NCBI GenBank assembly: GCA_018881555.1
Contig: JACAXG010000240.1
Location: forward strand, 237,901-301,900
Source: Amblyornis subalaris
Taxonomy: Eukaryota > Chordata > Aves > Passeriformes > Ptilonorhynchidae
Reading direction: 5' to 3'
DNA: 64,000 bases
This document shows positions 50,211-62,000 of the stretch, one piece after another; position 1 is the first letter of the stretch; every line of letters begins with the position of its first letter. The position numbers were made by a program, and so were the translations under genes. The notes under the pieces are model-generated. The model was not told the origin of the DNA. It did no database searches and saw only the letters and a list, made by a program, of their open reading frames with translations.

Positions 50211-51058
50211 ACTGAAGCCCTTTGGGCTGCTGTGTGTTGCGCTCCTGCCTGTGCCAGGAATGAGTTTTCCCGGTAATGGGAAGCCGGAGCAGACAATTTA
50301 AGCCATTATTAATAGATACACTCGATCTGAGGAAGGAAAATNCTTAATGTGTTGGTAAATGAGGTGTGCTCTGCAAACAGGCGGGCGCGGGGAGAAGGTG
50401 AAGATGCTCTCCCAGCAACAGAGATGAAGGAGTGTGAGGCTACAAGTGCTCACCCTCACCCCTTTTTGGGGCTCTGGTCTGAAAAAAGGACACATCAGGG
50501 TGCTGCAAGGCTTATTTTTTGCAGGATCAGGCCTTCAGATCCTCAGGGATCACAAAGTTGTTACGACAGGTGAGGTTTGTGGGGCTTCCTCCACCGCCTG
50601 AACTCGCTGCCTGAAGGCAACAAGTGCTTCACAAGCAGTTGAACCCCCCCGTTTTCCTTCTAAACCCCACAGGAACCTTCTCCCCCGGCTCCTGGCTGTC
50701 TCCAGGCTGCTCCACAGTTGTCCTGGCTCCTCTCTGCAGTAAATCCCACCTGCCTGTGCAGCCGCATTCCCCCTAAATCCACAGCAATATCGCTTCGTCC
50801 TGACATCACTCTCCACTCCCGGGTGGAAACAGCACTGGAGTCGGCTGGCGGGAGCTCACACTCCCGGGGTTTTTGTGTCACTCGGCTCCAAGGGGACCTT
50901 TTCTCCNTGCTCCTGCTGTCCCAGGCTATTTTTATCCCCCTCCCTCGGCGATGAGTTCATCCTGACCCCCCCACACTCGAGTGTTTATATGCAAATAGAT
51001 GCCGATTGAGNAGGGTCACAGGGCATTTCAACACACCCTCCATGGCACCTTAGTGCCA

Positions 51059-51093
51059 GACACACACATTCACACACACACACACCCCCCCCC
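51059..51093. repeat. (CA)n microsatellite and C run
   Basis: Two CA-repeat blocks interrupted by ATT are followed by a run of about ten C. Confidence 0.9.
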
Positions 51094-52351
51094 GACAAAA
51101 TTAGCCCAAATCTGACCCAGAAGGTCTGGACTCCCTGCTAAATATACCCAGGGAGGTAATCCCTGCCTGGGAAAGGTGATCCCTTCGGCGTGAGCAAGGA
51201 CACGTGAAGGCAAGACTCCCCCACGTCACCAGGGAAACACGACAAGGGTGCTAACGAGAGGAGAGGAAAAGCAAGCCAGGGCTCTGGAAACACGACCCGG
51301 GACAGAGTTCCTGAGGTAAACGATCCCTGCCTGTGCCGCTGCCTGGAGCGCCAACCTTTCTCCTGTGCCTGCTGAAGGATAACNAGGATGTTTGTCATGC
51401 CAGAGCAATGCTTTGAGGAGGTGGTGCTGCTAATACCAGAGGGGGGAAATGGGCACAGAAAGGCTGGATGGAGCAGGACAGCAACAAGTGGTAAAAACAG
51501 GGAGAAAAAATGAGGCTCCAAACCAAGTGAGAGGTTGTGGACAGCCAGGTGGGGAAAAAAAACCAGGGAAGACCTCCTAGGATGACCTNAAATTAGCTCC
51601 CAGTGCTGATTCCTGTGAATAGGGGCCTTAAGGCAAGGGGTCCTTCACCANGAACTCCAAGTCCCCCTTGACTCGGCACAACCCCATCCTGGATGGACTC
51701 ACCGTGGGGTTTTTGTGTCTCCATGCTCTTCCCCCAGTCTCCAGGGCCGGAGATGGATGTCACCTCAGCCATGCTGAGGAAATNCACAGAGGGACCTCAG
51801 GTGGCTCTGGCAGCACAGGGGTGTTGGCCCAGGGATGCTCGGGATCACCGGCAAGGTCCCACACATTTCTCCCAGCCTCAAGCTGACTCCACACAGAGGG
51901 AACCATGCAGCATTCCAGCTCTGGTTTAACNTCCCAAAACCTGCTTGGATCAGGTTTACTCCCCACAGAGGTGGGTGGGAGGGCTGGGAAGGGGAGGCTT
52001 TGTCACCCAGAGCCTCCGAGTCACGAGATGCCAAGCTCTATTCCCGTCCCCACCATGGATTTCTCNCGTGACCTTGAGGAAAGGAGCCACAGGGCAGCGG
52101 GAACAGGGAAAGCTCTGCTGGCATCAAATGGCAGGAGAGTCTGGGTGCTTTCTCTCTCCTATACAAGGCACTGTCTGGGAGAGCAGCTTCCCCTGCCAAA
52201 GNCCCAGGAGGATTTGTACCTTGCTGGCCTTTGCATCCCTGCAGGAACATCCCAACAATCCAGGCTGGGCCGCTGACACGTAGCCCAGATTTTTCCATAG
52301 AGCAGCCACAAGACTGGAATCTCATATGAGTACCTTAATGAAAAAAAAAAA

Positions 52352-52382
52352 AANNANNANNNNNNNNTNNGGGGNAAAAAAN
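52352..52382. other. Low-quality N-rich patch
   Basis: After an A run there is a cluster of N calls mixed with isolated bases, unlike the single Ns elsewhere. It is probably a collapsed homopolymer or a small unresolved gap, about 330 bp upstream of the ASB18 TATA box. Nothing should be inferred from its sequence. Confidence 0.85.
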
Positions 52383-52712
52383 CAAACCTCCCAGAGCTCA
52401 GAGGACACAACTAAAGTTATATGGGGGTGGACAGATAGCAGTTAATTACATTTATTTTATTTTTTTACTTTCCTAAACACTAGGCACCGCTTTCCTCCCA
52501 GCCTAACCACCCCTGTCCCAAGCTGGAGCCTGCAAATAACCCAGCAGTTTAATCCAAGAGGTGCTGCTGCAGCACGGCCTGGTGACCGCCTGACCCTCAC
52601 TGTGCCCTGTGTCCGTCGTGATCCAGCCCCCCTGGAGTTATAAATACGACACAATAGAGCCTTCACTGGATTATAATTAGACAATGAGCCCAGGAGGATG
52701 GAAACAATGAAC

Positions 52713-52722
52713 TATATAAAAG
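52713..52722 (+). promoter_or_regulatory. ASB18: Candidate TATA box of ASB18
   Basis: The sequence TATATAAAAG lies 47-56 bases upstream of the ATG at 52769. This would place transcription start near 52741-52748, leaving a very short 5' UTR. ASB18 is a muscle-type gene, and TATA promoters are common in that class. The T/C-rich stretch after it (CCTGTCTATCCCCCAG) could instead be a splice acceptor. Confidence 0.5.
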
Positions 52723-52768
52723 CCTGTCTATCCCCCAGCCAGGACCTGCACACACGGGAAGCGCTGGA

Positions 52769-53009
52769 ATGAGCGAGTTGCCGGGACTCGTAACAGGGAA
52801 GCTGAGGATTTCCTCCAAGTTGGATTNGGAGCATCCTTTCCCAGCTCGTGCTCCCATCGCCAGGTTTTACACCGCCCTGGTCACGGGAGACCTGAGGAGC
52901 CTGCAGGCCCTGACTGACCAACACCACCAAGATGTCAACCTGGTGTTTGAGATCAGCAAAGACGAGCTGGAGTGGCAGGCCAAAAGCCAAGCCTCTTATG
53001 GACTCTCAG
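52769..53009 (+). CDS. ASB18: ASB18 exon 1 (as modelled) and start
   Basis: The exon has 80 codons plus one base, ending CTCTCAG|GTACCT. From about residue 32 it is convincingly ASB18: [20 protein letters not shown], then [20 protein letters not shown] and ASYGLSG. The first 31 residues ([15 protein letters not shown]...) have no similarity that I can recall. An AG at 52862-52863 could be an acceptor for a different upstream first exon, and the AG at 52737-52738 could be another. The F-[WY]-x-A-[LV]-x-x-G-D motif is shared with ASB10, so coding is secure from 52865 on. Confidence 0.85.
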
Positions 53010-56000
53010 GTACCTTTCCTTCAAAGGCCAGGCCAGGCCTGGTGTTTACTAACCCTAAATAGGAGAGGTGCAGTGCAGTTAGATGCCCTAAGTGCTCCCA
53101 AGGTGGATGGTTTCTCCTTAGCTCCCTGTGCCTGCAGTTCTGCCCAGAAATATTCATCACTTGTAATATTTCCTTCTCTTCTGCATGTACTAACCCACGG
53201 GAAGTGTAAAATCCNTGCATCCATGTGGTTTTTTCAGGTTGGGATTAGACTCCCTGTAGCTTGGCAACGCTTACAAGGAGGCTCACAGCCCAAATTCCTC
53301 ATGGTCCCATCTGGGAGGAATAAGATGCTCCCAGGAGAGTGGNCCCTGGTGCCTCCTCCCCTGAAATGCTCCCCATGGTCCCAGATGCTTATGGAACACC
53401 ATGGTCCAAGAGGTCCTGGAGCTGCTGGGAAATGCAATTCCTCAGTCTGGCTGAGTCCAAACCCAGCACATCCCATTCCCAGCCCTCCATCACCTTCCCA
53501 ACACGCTCCCACCTGGTTTGGGTGCCTTCATTCCCAGCAAAGACAGCTTTTCCCTCCCTGTGGAATTCGTGAGCTGATTTTTAGCTCCTGCCAGCATCTT
53601 GCACACAGGATCGTGTGCCCTGGTGGCAGGCAGGGCATTGGCTTACCCAGCTCATTCCACATGAAATCCTGCTCCTGGGATGAGCACGNGCCGAGGGAGT
53701 TTTGCTTCCCCTCTCGAGCCGACCGCAGCCAGAGCCCCCAAGCGCAACCAGCCCCTTCGGAACACCGACAGCCGCCAGAGAAAAACGGGAAAAGCGCTGT
53801 CTGGAGGCTTTTCACCNGCAAGGCAGGTGGGCAGGGGCTGGGAACCCGGGGGCTCATCCCGTTCCCCGCTCCCGCAGGGCTGTGGTCGCTGGAGGAGCGG
53901 CGGGAGCTGAGCACCGCGCTGTGCCTGGCCGCCCGCCACGGCCACCCCGACTGCCTGCGCCACCTCCTGCGCCGCGGGGCCGACCCCAACCTGGCTCCGG
54001 GGGGACGGGGACCCCTGCACGAGGCCTGCCTGGGCGGGCACGGCGACTGCGTGGAGCTGCTGCTGGAATACAGGGCCGATCCCAACCTGCGGAGCGACGA
54101 GGGGACGGCCCCGCTGCACCTCTGCACCACCCGCGACTCCCTGGGGTAAGAGAGGGTCCCCGTCAGCATCCCGCTGCTGATCACATCCCTGGAAGTGCTC
54201 AAGGCCGGCTTGGATGGGGTTTGGAGCAACCTGGTTTAGTGGAAGGTGTCCCTGCACATCAGTGCTTCTCCTAAAATCCCATCCCCCCCCCCCCATCTGT
54301 GGGATGCGGAGCAATCCTCCCACCCCCTCGGCCCCACACAAGCCACCTGCGGATCCACCTTGGTTTATGGTTGGGGCCGAGGCTCATCCGTGTGCATCCA
54401 CCCTGCATCAGCATCACACAGATGAGCATAAAAATGGCCTTGAAAAGTANGGAAAAATCAGGATTTCATGCACACATGTATGTTTCTTTGGGATCTTAAG
54501 TGCCTGGATCATTAGACACAAAGAATCAGGATATTTTCCTTTTTTTATAAAGAGCTCAGCCACTTNATATCCTGATGAAACTGCTTAGGGCCATAGTGAA
54601 TTCCATCACCTGCCAGCTTCCATGAAAAGCCAGCCTGGCTTCCATCCTCTCCCCTCCAGGCAGCAGCGAGCTTAACTGGAAGTAGGTGGTGAAAGNGAGA
54701 TTCTCACTGTGGATCCAACATGGACCACGTCACAGGGAGAGCGTTCTGAAGAAGGGAAGCAGCCAGAGAGGCAAAGACTTGATTCCTGCTTATAAATGTC
54801 TCTGCAAGATGTCCAAAAATCAAGTATTAATCAAATTTTGGTTGAGCCAAAAATCTAGGGATGAATCCAACACATCCTTGGTGCTTTGAGGGCTGGAAGG
54901 AGCAGGATGGGTGAGGGAGGATGCTACAAGCAGCCCCATCATTGATAAGGAGCTGGCTTTAATTCCTTCCCCTGAGCTCCCTTTAGACCTTAAAGCTTCA
55001 GCCTCCAGCCCTATCCTAAAATCCCTGTGGATTCCCNGATTTTAAGCTTTTCCACCTGAAGNCATGGGGCAACCAAAGCAACCCAGGGTGCGGAGGGGAC
55101 CTCCTGGCCCACAGAGGTCCAGGGGTGCCGGGTTTGCTTCCAAGCTTGNGAAAAAAGATGCAAAAAATATCTAAAAAGTGAGCCGTTATGGCCGATTTGC
55201 ATGTTCCGTTGCCTTGGAAGTTGGAGGGGGAAGGCAGGTGAGCCAGCACAGCCGAGGAGGGGATCAGACAGACCCGAGGTGGAAACAGCTGAGTTGTAAG
55301 CCCTGGAATATTGGGGCTTTATAATGGAAATGCTGAGAGCCCCTTAACTGCGCCGCCCGGCGCTACGGGGGCTTCTACAATAACCAAGCCAACTCCCTTG
55401 GAAGATCAAAAATTAATAGACATTTCAGACAGGTTTTGAGGTTTCGACCACTGCTTTTCAATGGCAAAGACTTTGCTAAAGTTAGAGACTGAGGAGGTCA
55501 AGCTTTGGGTAACACAAACATTTCCTCTTTGATTAGGGGGAGACTACTTTACCTCGCCTTCTTTTTTTTTATTTTATTATTTTTTTCGTTGAGTAGTAGA
55601 TTTTAGGTCATCCTTAATTTTTTACTGACAATAAAGAGCAGGTCATTGACCTACATAGAGAGCTATTTTATTTTTCTCCCTCTCGATAACAATGGCCAGA
55701 ACACCTATGTGCCAGGTTCTTCTGTATTCCCATATACTCGGCAATTCACCATGGGGGCAGGACTTAAAACCTTTGAGCCTCTCAGTGACTGGGATAAAAA
55801 AAAATTATCTGGGCTTCCTTCCAGCCATTTGAGCTTCAGAATCCATGAGATTTCAACAAAAAGGATATCAGAGCTTTAATCTAGGAGCTTTTTGAAGAGA
55901 TGGAAAAAAAAAAGTTCCAGTAAAGTTCAGTCTTACCTTCTTCACTTTAGGAGCTGTTCATGCCAACGTCGGCCTATTTAGTAGAGTTCCTCTCCTTGAC

Positions 56001-59000
56001 CTCTTTTTTACAGCCGAGATAATTAACATGGTGGGGTAAGATGAGTCTCTAAATTCACTGCACTCTCTCCCCGGCGCTCTCCCTTTTCCCTCTTAAAGCC
56101 GGGATGATTAAAGGAGCCGGCCTTTATTGGCACCCCGAAAAAAAATAAAATAAAAATAATTGAGGGGGAGAGGAAGAGTCTCGCCGGTGGCGGGGAGGGG
56201 AGAGCGGGCGCGGGGCGGTGGGAAGGCGCAGGCAGGGATGCAGGACGCGGCTCCCGCCTCCCAGCGCGGCGCCCACGGATGCTGAACGTCTGTGGAGTCC
56301 TCTCCTTCNCATCTGGGAGCCTCTCTGAACATCCCAGCCTTCCCACGCCACCAGGGAGAGCCTACCTGGAGAGGAATTCCCGTTCTCCGGCCTTCCGCAC
56401 GGGGAACGGGGCTTTGTGGAGCCGAGGGATGGGACGAGGAGATGGCACCCCCACCTGCGTGCGACTCGGGCTTAGGGCTGAGCAATTCCCTTCTCCAAGC
56501 CTTCCCTCCATCCTAGGAGCTGGAACCAGAGGTATCCACCTGCTCTGAGCCCCCAGCGCTGAGGGGTGGGGGATTAAATGTGGGATGAGTCCATGCAGGA
56601 GCTCGGTCCGAGTCCAAGGGGCTCCGTGCAAGGAATGGTGGGATGGGGAGCGAGCACGAGAGCTGCCAGGGACAGGATGGGAGGAATGAGCAGGAAACAG
56701 GAGCTGAGCAGGAAGTGAGGGGCTGAAAAAGTCAATGTGGTCAAGACAAGGCTCCCAAATGCCAGGGAGATGGGCACCGACCCGGTGGATCCAGCCCCAC
56801 GGCACCCTCCAGCTGTTCCAGCATCATCCTGGACACTCTGCCCTTGTGGCTGAGGGAAATAAGGATCGCTAGAAAGAGAAAAAAAAATATTTGAAAAGCC
56901 AGCGTTTAGCATCATCTAGTGCTAAACCTCATCCTCTGCTCGGTTTAGCCTGGCTGAATGCAACACTCGGAGCATTTGGAGCCATCGTTTTGGGAAGCTG
57001 GGGAAGAGCAGCTCCTTAATGGGTCGTGGGCAAGAAACAAAGACCCCGAAAGCAGCCCCAGGGCACGGCCCAAGGCCCGGCCCTGCTCCCTGGAGATGTG
57101 ACAAAATGAGGGCTCCTACAGATAAACCCGGCTCCGACCCCAGGGAAAGGGGGAAAAGCAAACAGGAGGTTTTTCCTTAAGAAAACTGAGTGCCCGAGCG
57201 GGGTTTTGGGACAGGAATCTGCCTCCAGCCTCCGCTGCCCCAATCTCCTGCTCCTCCTGCTGGTTGTTCATCGCATCCCATTTCTAACCGAATCCCACTT
57301 TCCCAGCCTGGGTATTTTTCTTCCCAGCGTGAGCATGATCCCACCTGAGCTACAGCCAGTGGGAGCCATCCTGTCCTGTGAAAAAGGGGGGGGGAAAAAA
57401 ATCAACCCCAAATAATTTTCTCCCTTTTATTTGATCCTGGAGTCCGGGACAGGGCACTAACACCAGTCACCCCAAATTTCCTTTAACCTAAAAAATGACT
57501 TGCCCAAGCAAGGAGAAATTCAGCTGGGCCACCTGTGAATGAGTTGGGAATACCTTGGGAATGAGTTTAAATTAGTCCAAATTAGGTACCAGGCTGGATG
57601 GAAAACAAACTCCTTTGCTTTGCCACCGAATTTCTGCTGAGCTAAACAGAAAACTGAACCAAGTAAATTCTCTCAGTATTTCCAGAAAGCTGGAGAGGAG
57701 CCCTTAAAAAAGCAGCAAGCCATCGGTGGGCCTTATTTAATGGGATTTTAGTCCAATCTGATGGCAACAGCCAGGTGTTAATGGAAATACAGGAAGACAA
57801 AAATGCTGGTGAAGTGTTGGAGCACGTGAATTCCTGAACNGAGACTTTAAAAGTTAACAAGAATATCTACCCAGACATCCAAACAGGAGCCAAGTGCTCC
57901 TCCCAGGCCCCCACCTTTTCCATTCACTGGAAAAGATCACCCCTTATTTTATAGCTCCTTGCCAAGATTCCCTCTTTGCCAAGGGAGGAGCACCCAGGGG
58001 GAAAATTCAATATAAACCAGCTTGGGTTTCATCAAGGGAGCCTTNGAACTTGATAACCAAAAAGAATAACCCTCCAGTGATACAGCATCCGGGAAGGATG
58101 GCATTTCCACAGGAGAATATTTGGGATGTCTAGCAGGACATCAAGAGGAACTGAGCTCCTTGTATTGGATTCTCTGTAAGGGAAAACCCCATGGCACAAC
58201 GAGGATGCTGGAGGGGCTGGATGCAGCTCCTGGCTTTGCTGGGCAATCCATGCTTTACCTGGAAATTAGGGACAGAGGAATATTCCCTCTGTGTTGCCTG
58301 TGCAGTGGAAATCTTCGGCCTGGGCACTCTCCATGTCCAGTGCTTGTGCTCAAGGTCTTTGGGCACAGCTACTCCCTTGCCTGGGAATGCTTTAAGGATG
58401 ATCTACCCAAAAAAAAAGGAAGAAAAATTAAACAAAAGGGGATTTTTCTCACGGACTAGGCTGCTGCATTTTTTCAGCCAAGTCAGAAATATTTTTTTCC
58501 CCATTTTTCCATGCAGAACCACCCCTTGGTTTGCCCTNAATACATTATTTTAGGGTGCCAGAGCTACCTGGGACTTTAGGATTAAGCTAATCCGGAGAGG
58601 TCCCAAGAGAATCTTTATAATCGAGGCTACAAATACTCTGCTGATGAGGATGGACAAGACCAATAAATGAGACCAAGTGTCTGAGTGATCCTCTCTGACA
58701 AAGTTGTACCCACCAGCAGCAGCCAGCAAGCCCCAAAAAAGCCTCAGAGAGACAAAATATTGCTTGAGATAGGGATCCAGCACGTTCTAGAGCAAAAAGG
58801 AAATCGGAAAGTAAAGATGTGAGGATTTTGAGGCTGGCACAACCCCACCTAAATCCACCCTCACACAACCACATCCCAAGCAGAAAGCATCCATGACCAG
58901 TGAGGGCTGGCAGCTCTGGGAGCATGACACCTGCCCAGGCTGCAGGAACAGATCCTGCAGGATTTTTTTTCCTGGCAAACTCAGCCTTGACATGCATGGG

Positions 59001-62000
59001 AAAAGCAGCCCAGGGAGATACTTGCACTGCCAAGGACAGCAAAAGTCTCACCAGCTCCCATCAAATGCTGAGGGAGGTGGTGCTGCAGGTCCACAGAGNC
59101 CAGTATATTATTATTATTTCATTATTGTTATTTTCCCCACACATGCTAACATTCCCCTGGGCCAGGAAAAACAAGCAATAACCTGGCACTCTCCTTCCTC
59201 CCTGGGGCTCCTCTTCTTCCCCATCCTTGCTGCTGCAAGGATCAGGCTGGGACTTCTCTCCTCCTCATCTCCCCCCTGGTTTTGCTTCTGTGTCAGCCCA
59301 GAACTTCACGCAGGGCTCTGGCGACACCCGAGCTAAAAGAAAAACACATTAGACGAAAATTAAAGAGGCAGGGAGAGTTTAGAGGTTGATGCTCCTCCCT
59401 TAAATTCCAGCCAGCCACTGCTGAGGCTTCCCAAAGGGTGGCTCTTCCCACCTCTTGGGAAACACGAGCTTGCCATGCATTCAAAAATCCAATTTAGGCG
59501 GCCCGTGGGTCTGCCCCGCTCCAGAAATCCCCCTCTCTGTGCCGAAACAGCGNGCTCAGCCCTTCCCCGGGCGGTGACACTGAGCCCCGGCGGGAGAGGC
59601 ACTGATTCACTCGGACTGGCTGCTCGCATCCATTTACTCACACACGCTCCGGGAAAGGAAAACAACTCCCTCACCAGGGCATGCCAGGCGTCTTCAACCC
59701 CTCTGGTGCCAGAAGGATGTGAACAGGAGGCCCTGATGAGGACCAGCATCCCCATTCCACGGCAGCCACGAGGCGATGTTAAAAGGGGAAGGAGAAGTGG
59801 GATCGCTCGCCTTGATTTATTCCCCCTGGGAGCGGCAGGTGTTGCTGCTCCATCATCACCGAGTGCCAGCTGAGCCAGCAAAGCTGATCCGTGTGGATTC
59901 AAACCACCTGCCAAGGTGTTTCTTTGCAGGATAGGCAGAAAACCGGGACCAGGAGTTGGATTCCATGAGCCTCGTGTGTCCCTCCCAACTCAGGGTGTTC
60001 TGTGAAAACACAATCCTTTAGTGTTCTCCGGGCCAGGAGCACAACACAGGTGTTTGTGTCCCTAAAGGGAGAGGGAAAATCCAGTTTTATATCCAAAATG
60101 GTGGGACTCTGGTGGGTCAAGGATGACCATTCACGACCGATGCTGGTCAAGGCCAAGAGGGAGGCGCGGCCCAAACCACCGCTGCCCCCAGTGCGTAGGG
60201 CACGGCGTCACCTTGCCCAGCCTCCGCGGCTCCCCCCCAGCTCCAGCATGACTTCCACCCTCATCCCCCGCCATCTCCCACCCCGCCACCCCTCGCGGCC
60301 CCCCGAGCTCCCAGCAGCCTTCCCGCCTCTCCGCAGGTGCGCCCGGCTCCTGCTGCGGCACGGGGCGGCCGTGGAGCTGCCGAGCGAGCCCGGCGGGGAC
60401 GCGGCCTTGCACGTGGCGGCCCGGCACGGCCTCTGCGCCCACGCCCGCCTCTACCTGCGCCGCCGGGCCCGCGTCGACGCCCGCAACGCGCGGGACGAGA
60501 CGGCCCTGGGCGTCCTCTGCGGGCGGGCCCCGGCCGCCGGAGACGATTCCCCGCAGCTCTTCCAGCTGCTGGTCGCCCACGGCGCCGACGTGGACGCCCG
60601 GGACGAGACGTGGAGGAGCCCCTTGCACCGGGCGTGCGGGGCGGCCCGGGCCGAGCTGGCGCGGCTCCTGCTGCAGCGCGGGGCCGACGCCAACGCCATC
60701 GACTACGACGGAGCGACCCCGCTGGGATGCGCCCTGCAGGGCGCCGCTTCCCACAGGGAATGGCGTCCCCACGTCACCGTCCAGCTGCTGCTCAACCACG
60801 GCTCCCGCAAGATCTGGCCCCAAGCCTTCGTCAAGGTACCGGCCCCAAAATGGCGCCCGGAGATCCCCTCACGCCCCGGGGTCTGGCGGTTGGGAGAATT
60901 TAGGAGGGCTTCACGGTCCAGGCAGNGAGAGGGGAGCACAACACTGGGGTTGGCAATGCTGCTGGGAATGATGGAAAGGAAAACCCAGCAGAAGGGCAGG
61001 ATGGAGCCAGCACGGCTCAGAGGGATGTTTTCCCGCCTAGGGAATGTCAGAGCCAGGCTTGGCACACGAGCCACCAATGCGGCCGCCTCGTGGCTCTGTG
61101 TTCCATTGATTTTACATCAAACCATAAGGAAAATATTAGCCTGACTTGTCATACACAAGCCAAAAATGTAAATAAGAAGCGAGGGCTGCATCCAGAGGAA
61201 GAAGTGCCTCAGCAGGGCACATCTTCCCACCACTCCACAGATGGAGCATCTCCAAAACATGCCAGGAGAAATCCCGCACCTCCCTCCAGGGGGCTATCCC
61301 AGCCTGAAGTGTGGTGGGGTGGGACAAACCCTGGCTGCAGCAGGTGGATGTTCTCCCCCTCTGGACCTGCCTCTCCGTCTGATCCCTGGACAGGTGCTGA
61401 AATCCTGCGCGGCCGTGCCGGAGGTCATCGAAGTCCTCTTCAACTCCTACTCACAAATCTCCGTCTCCCAGGAATGGGCCAAGGCGGTGCCAGAGGAGGT
61501 GTTCCAGGTGAGACAGCGCTGGTGCTCTGGCAGGGGTGGCTGAATCCCAAGGAGGAGAGGTTTACCCACAGAGGGTTTATTTTTCCCCTCCTAAGCTTCA
61601 CTTGGATGGCCAAAAACCAGCAGGAATATTCCCTAGAACACCACCTCACACCTGATCCCTCNGGGTTTGCACCCCTTTAGCTCCATCATCATCATCAAAC
61701 CCCATATCCCGGTGCCACCCNGTAATACAATCCACTCTCAGCATCTGGAAGTGACTCTGCAGCCAGAGCACTTCCCAGCAGGAGCTGGTTTGAAAAAACC
61801 TCATCCTCAGANGTGCAACAGGTACAGCCAGCCCCTTCTGGCATGCTTTGGGATGGCTCCTGGCCTCCCCAGGCTGTGAGGGATGGCTGCTGGAATGCAA
61901 ATAAAGCCTTCAGTATGTTCTAGGGAATGGGAGAAAGGATATTTTTTCCCAAGATAAGGAAAGGCTGAGGCTGCACAGCCCAATCCTGCTTTGTTCCCCT

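Larger units (their letters stand above)
42221..52680. other. IQCA1-ASB18 intergenic region
   Basis: About 10.5 kb separates the two genes. It holds AT-rich candidate non-coding elements at 42420-42540 and 44450-44645, CR1 fragments at 43750-43856 and 44868-45083, and a 24-bp tandem duplication at 47353-47400. It also holds an exon-like open stretch at 49143-49251, a CpG-rich patch with a first-exon-like ATG and donor at 49745-50210, a (CA)n tract near 51060-51090, and an N-rich patch at 52352-52382. No complete gene was recognised. Confidence 0.7.
54146..60336 (+). other. ASB18: ASB18 intron 2
   Basis: This 6.2-kb intron holds CR1 ends at 54181-54262 and 59948-60004. A non-repetitive, partly AT-rich block at about 55310-56040 carries nuclear-receptor half-sites. 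GC-rich sequence lies at 56160-56300, and TTA-type simple sequence at 59103-59135. No extra exon was recognised. Confidence 0.8.

Noticed and set aside
52739..52768. Ten open codons upstream of the ASB18 ATG as definite coding sequence
   Set aside because: They would be coding only if the AG at 52738 were a used acceptor. The TATA box at the right distance makes a 5' UTR equally or more likely, so they were left out of the CDS.
52932..54149. Continuous 405-codon plus-strand frame running through ASB18 exon 1, intron 1 and exon 2
   Set aside because: Only the exon 2 part reads as ankyrin repeats. In exon 1 this frame is wrong, and the intron part is non-protein-like. A phase-1 GT-AG splice at 53009/53878 gives the family sequence.
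53528..54341. Long minus-strand open frames over ASB18 exon 2
   Set aside because: They mirror a GC-extreme plus-strand exon with clear ankyrin repeats and matching splice phases. The minus-strand proteins are Arg/Pro/Gly/Ser-rich with no family resemblance.
60131..60823. 230-residue minus-strand open frame over ASB18 exon 3
   Set aside because: Its composition (Gly, Gln, Val, Arg) is that of an antisense shadow of CG-ending codons. The plus strand encodes five ankyrin repeats.
60002..61144. 380-codon plus-strand frame covering ASB18 exon 3 and both flanks
   Set aside because: The flanks are intron and CR1-derived sequence that happen to be open. Good splice sites at 60337 and 60835 bound the homologous part.
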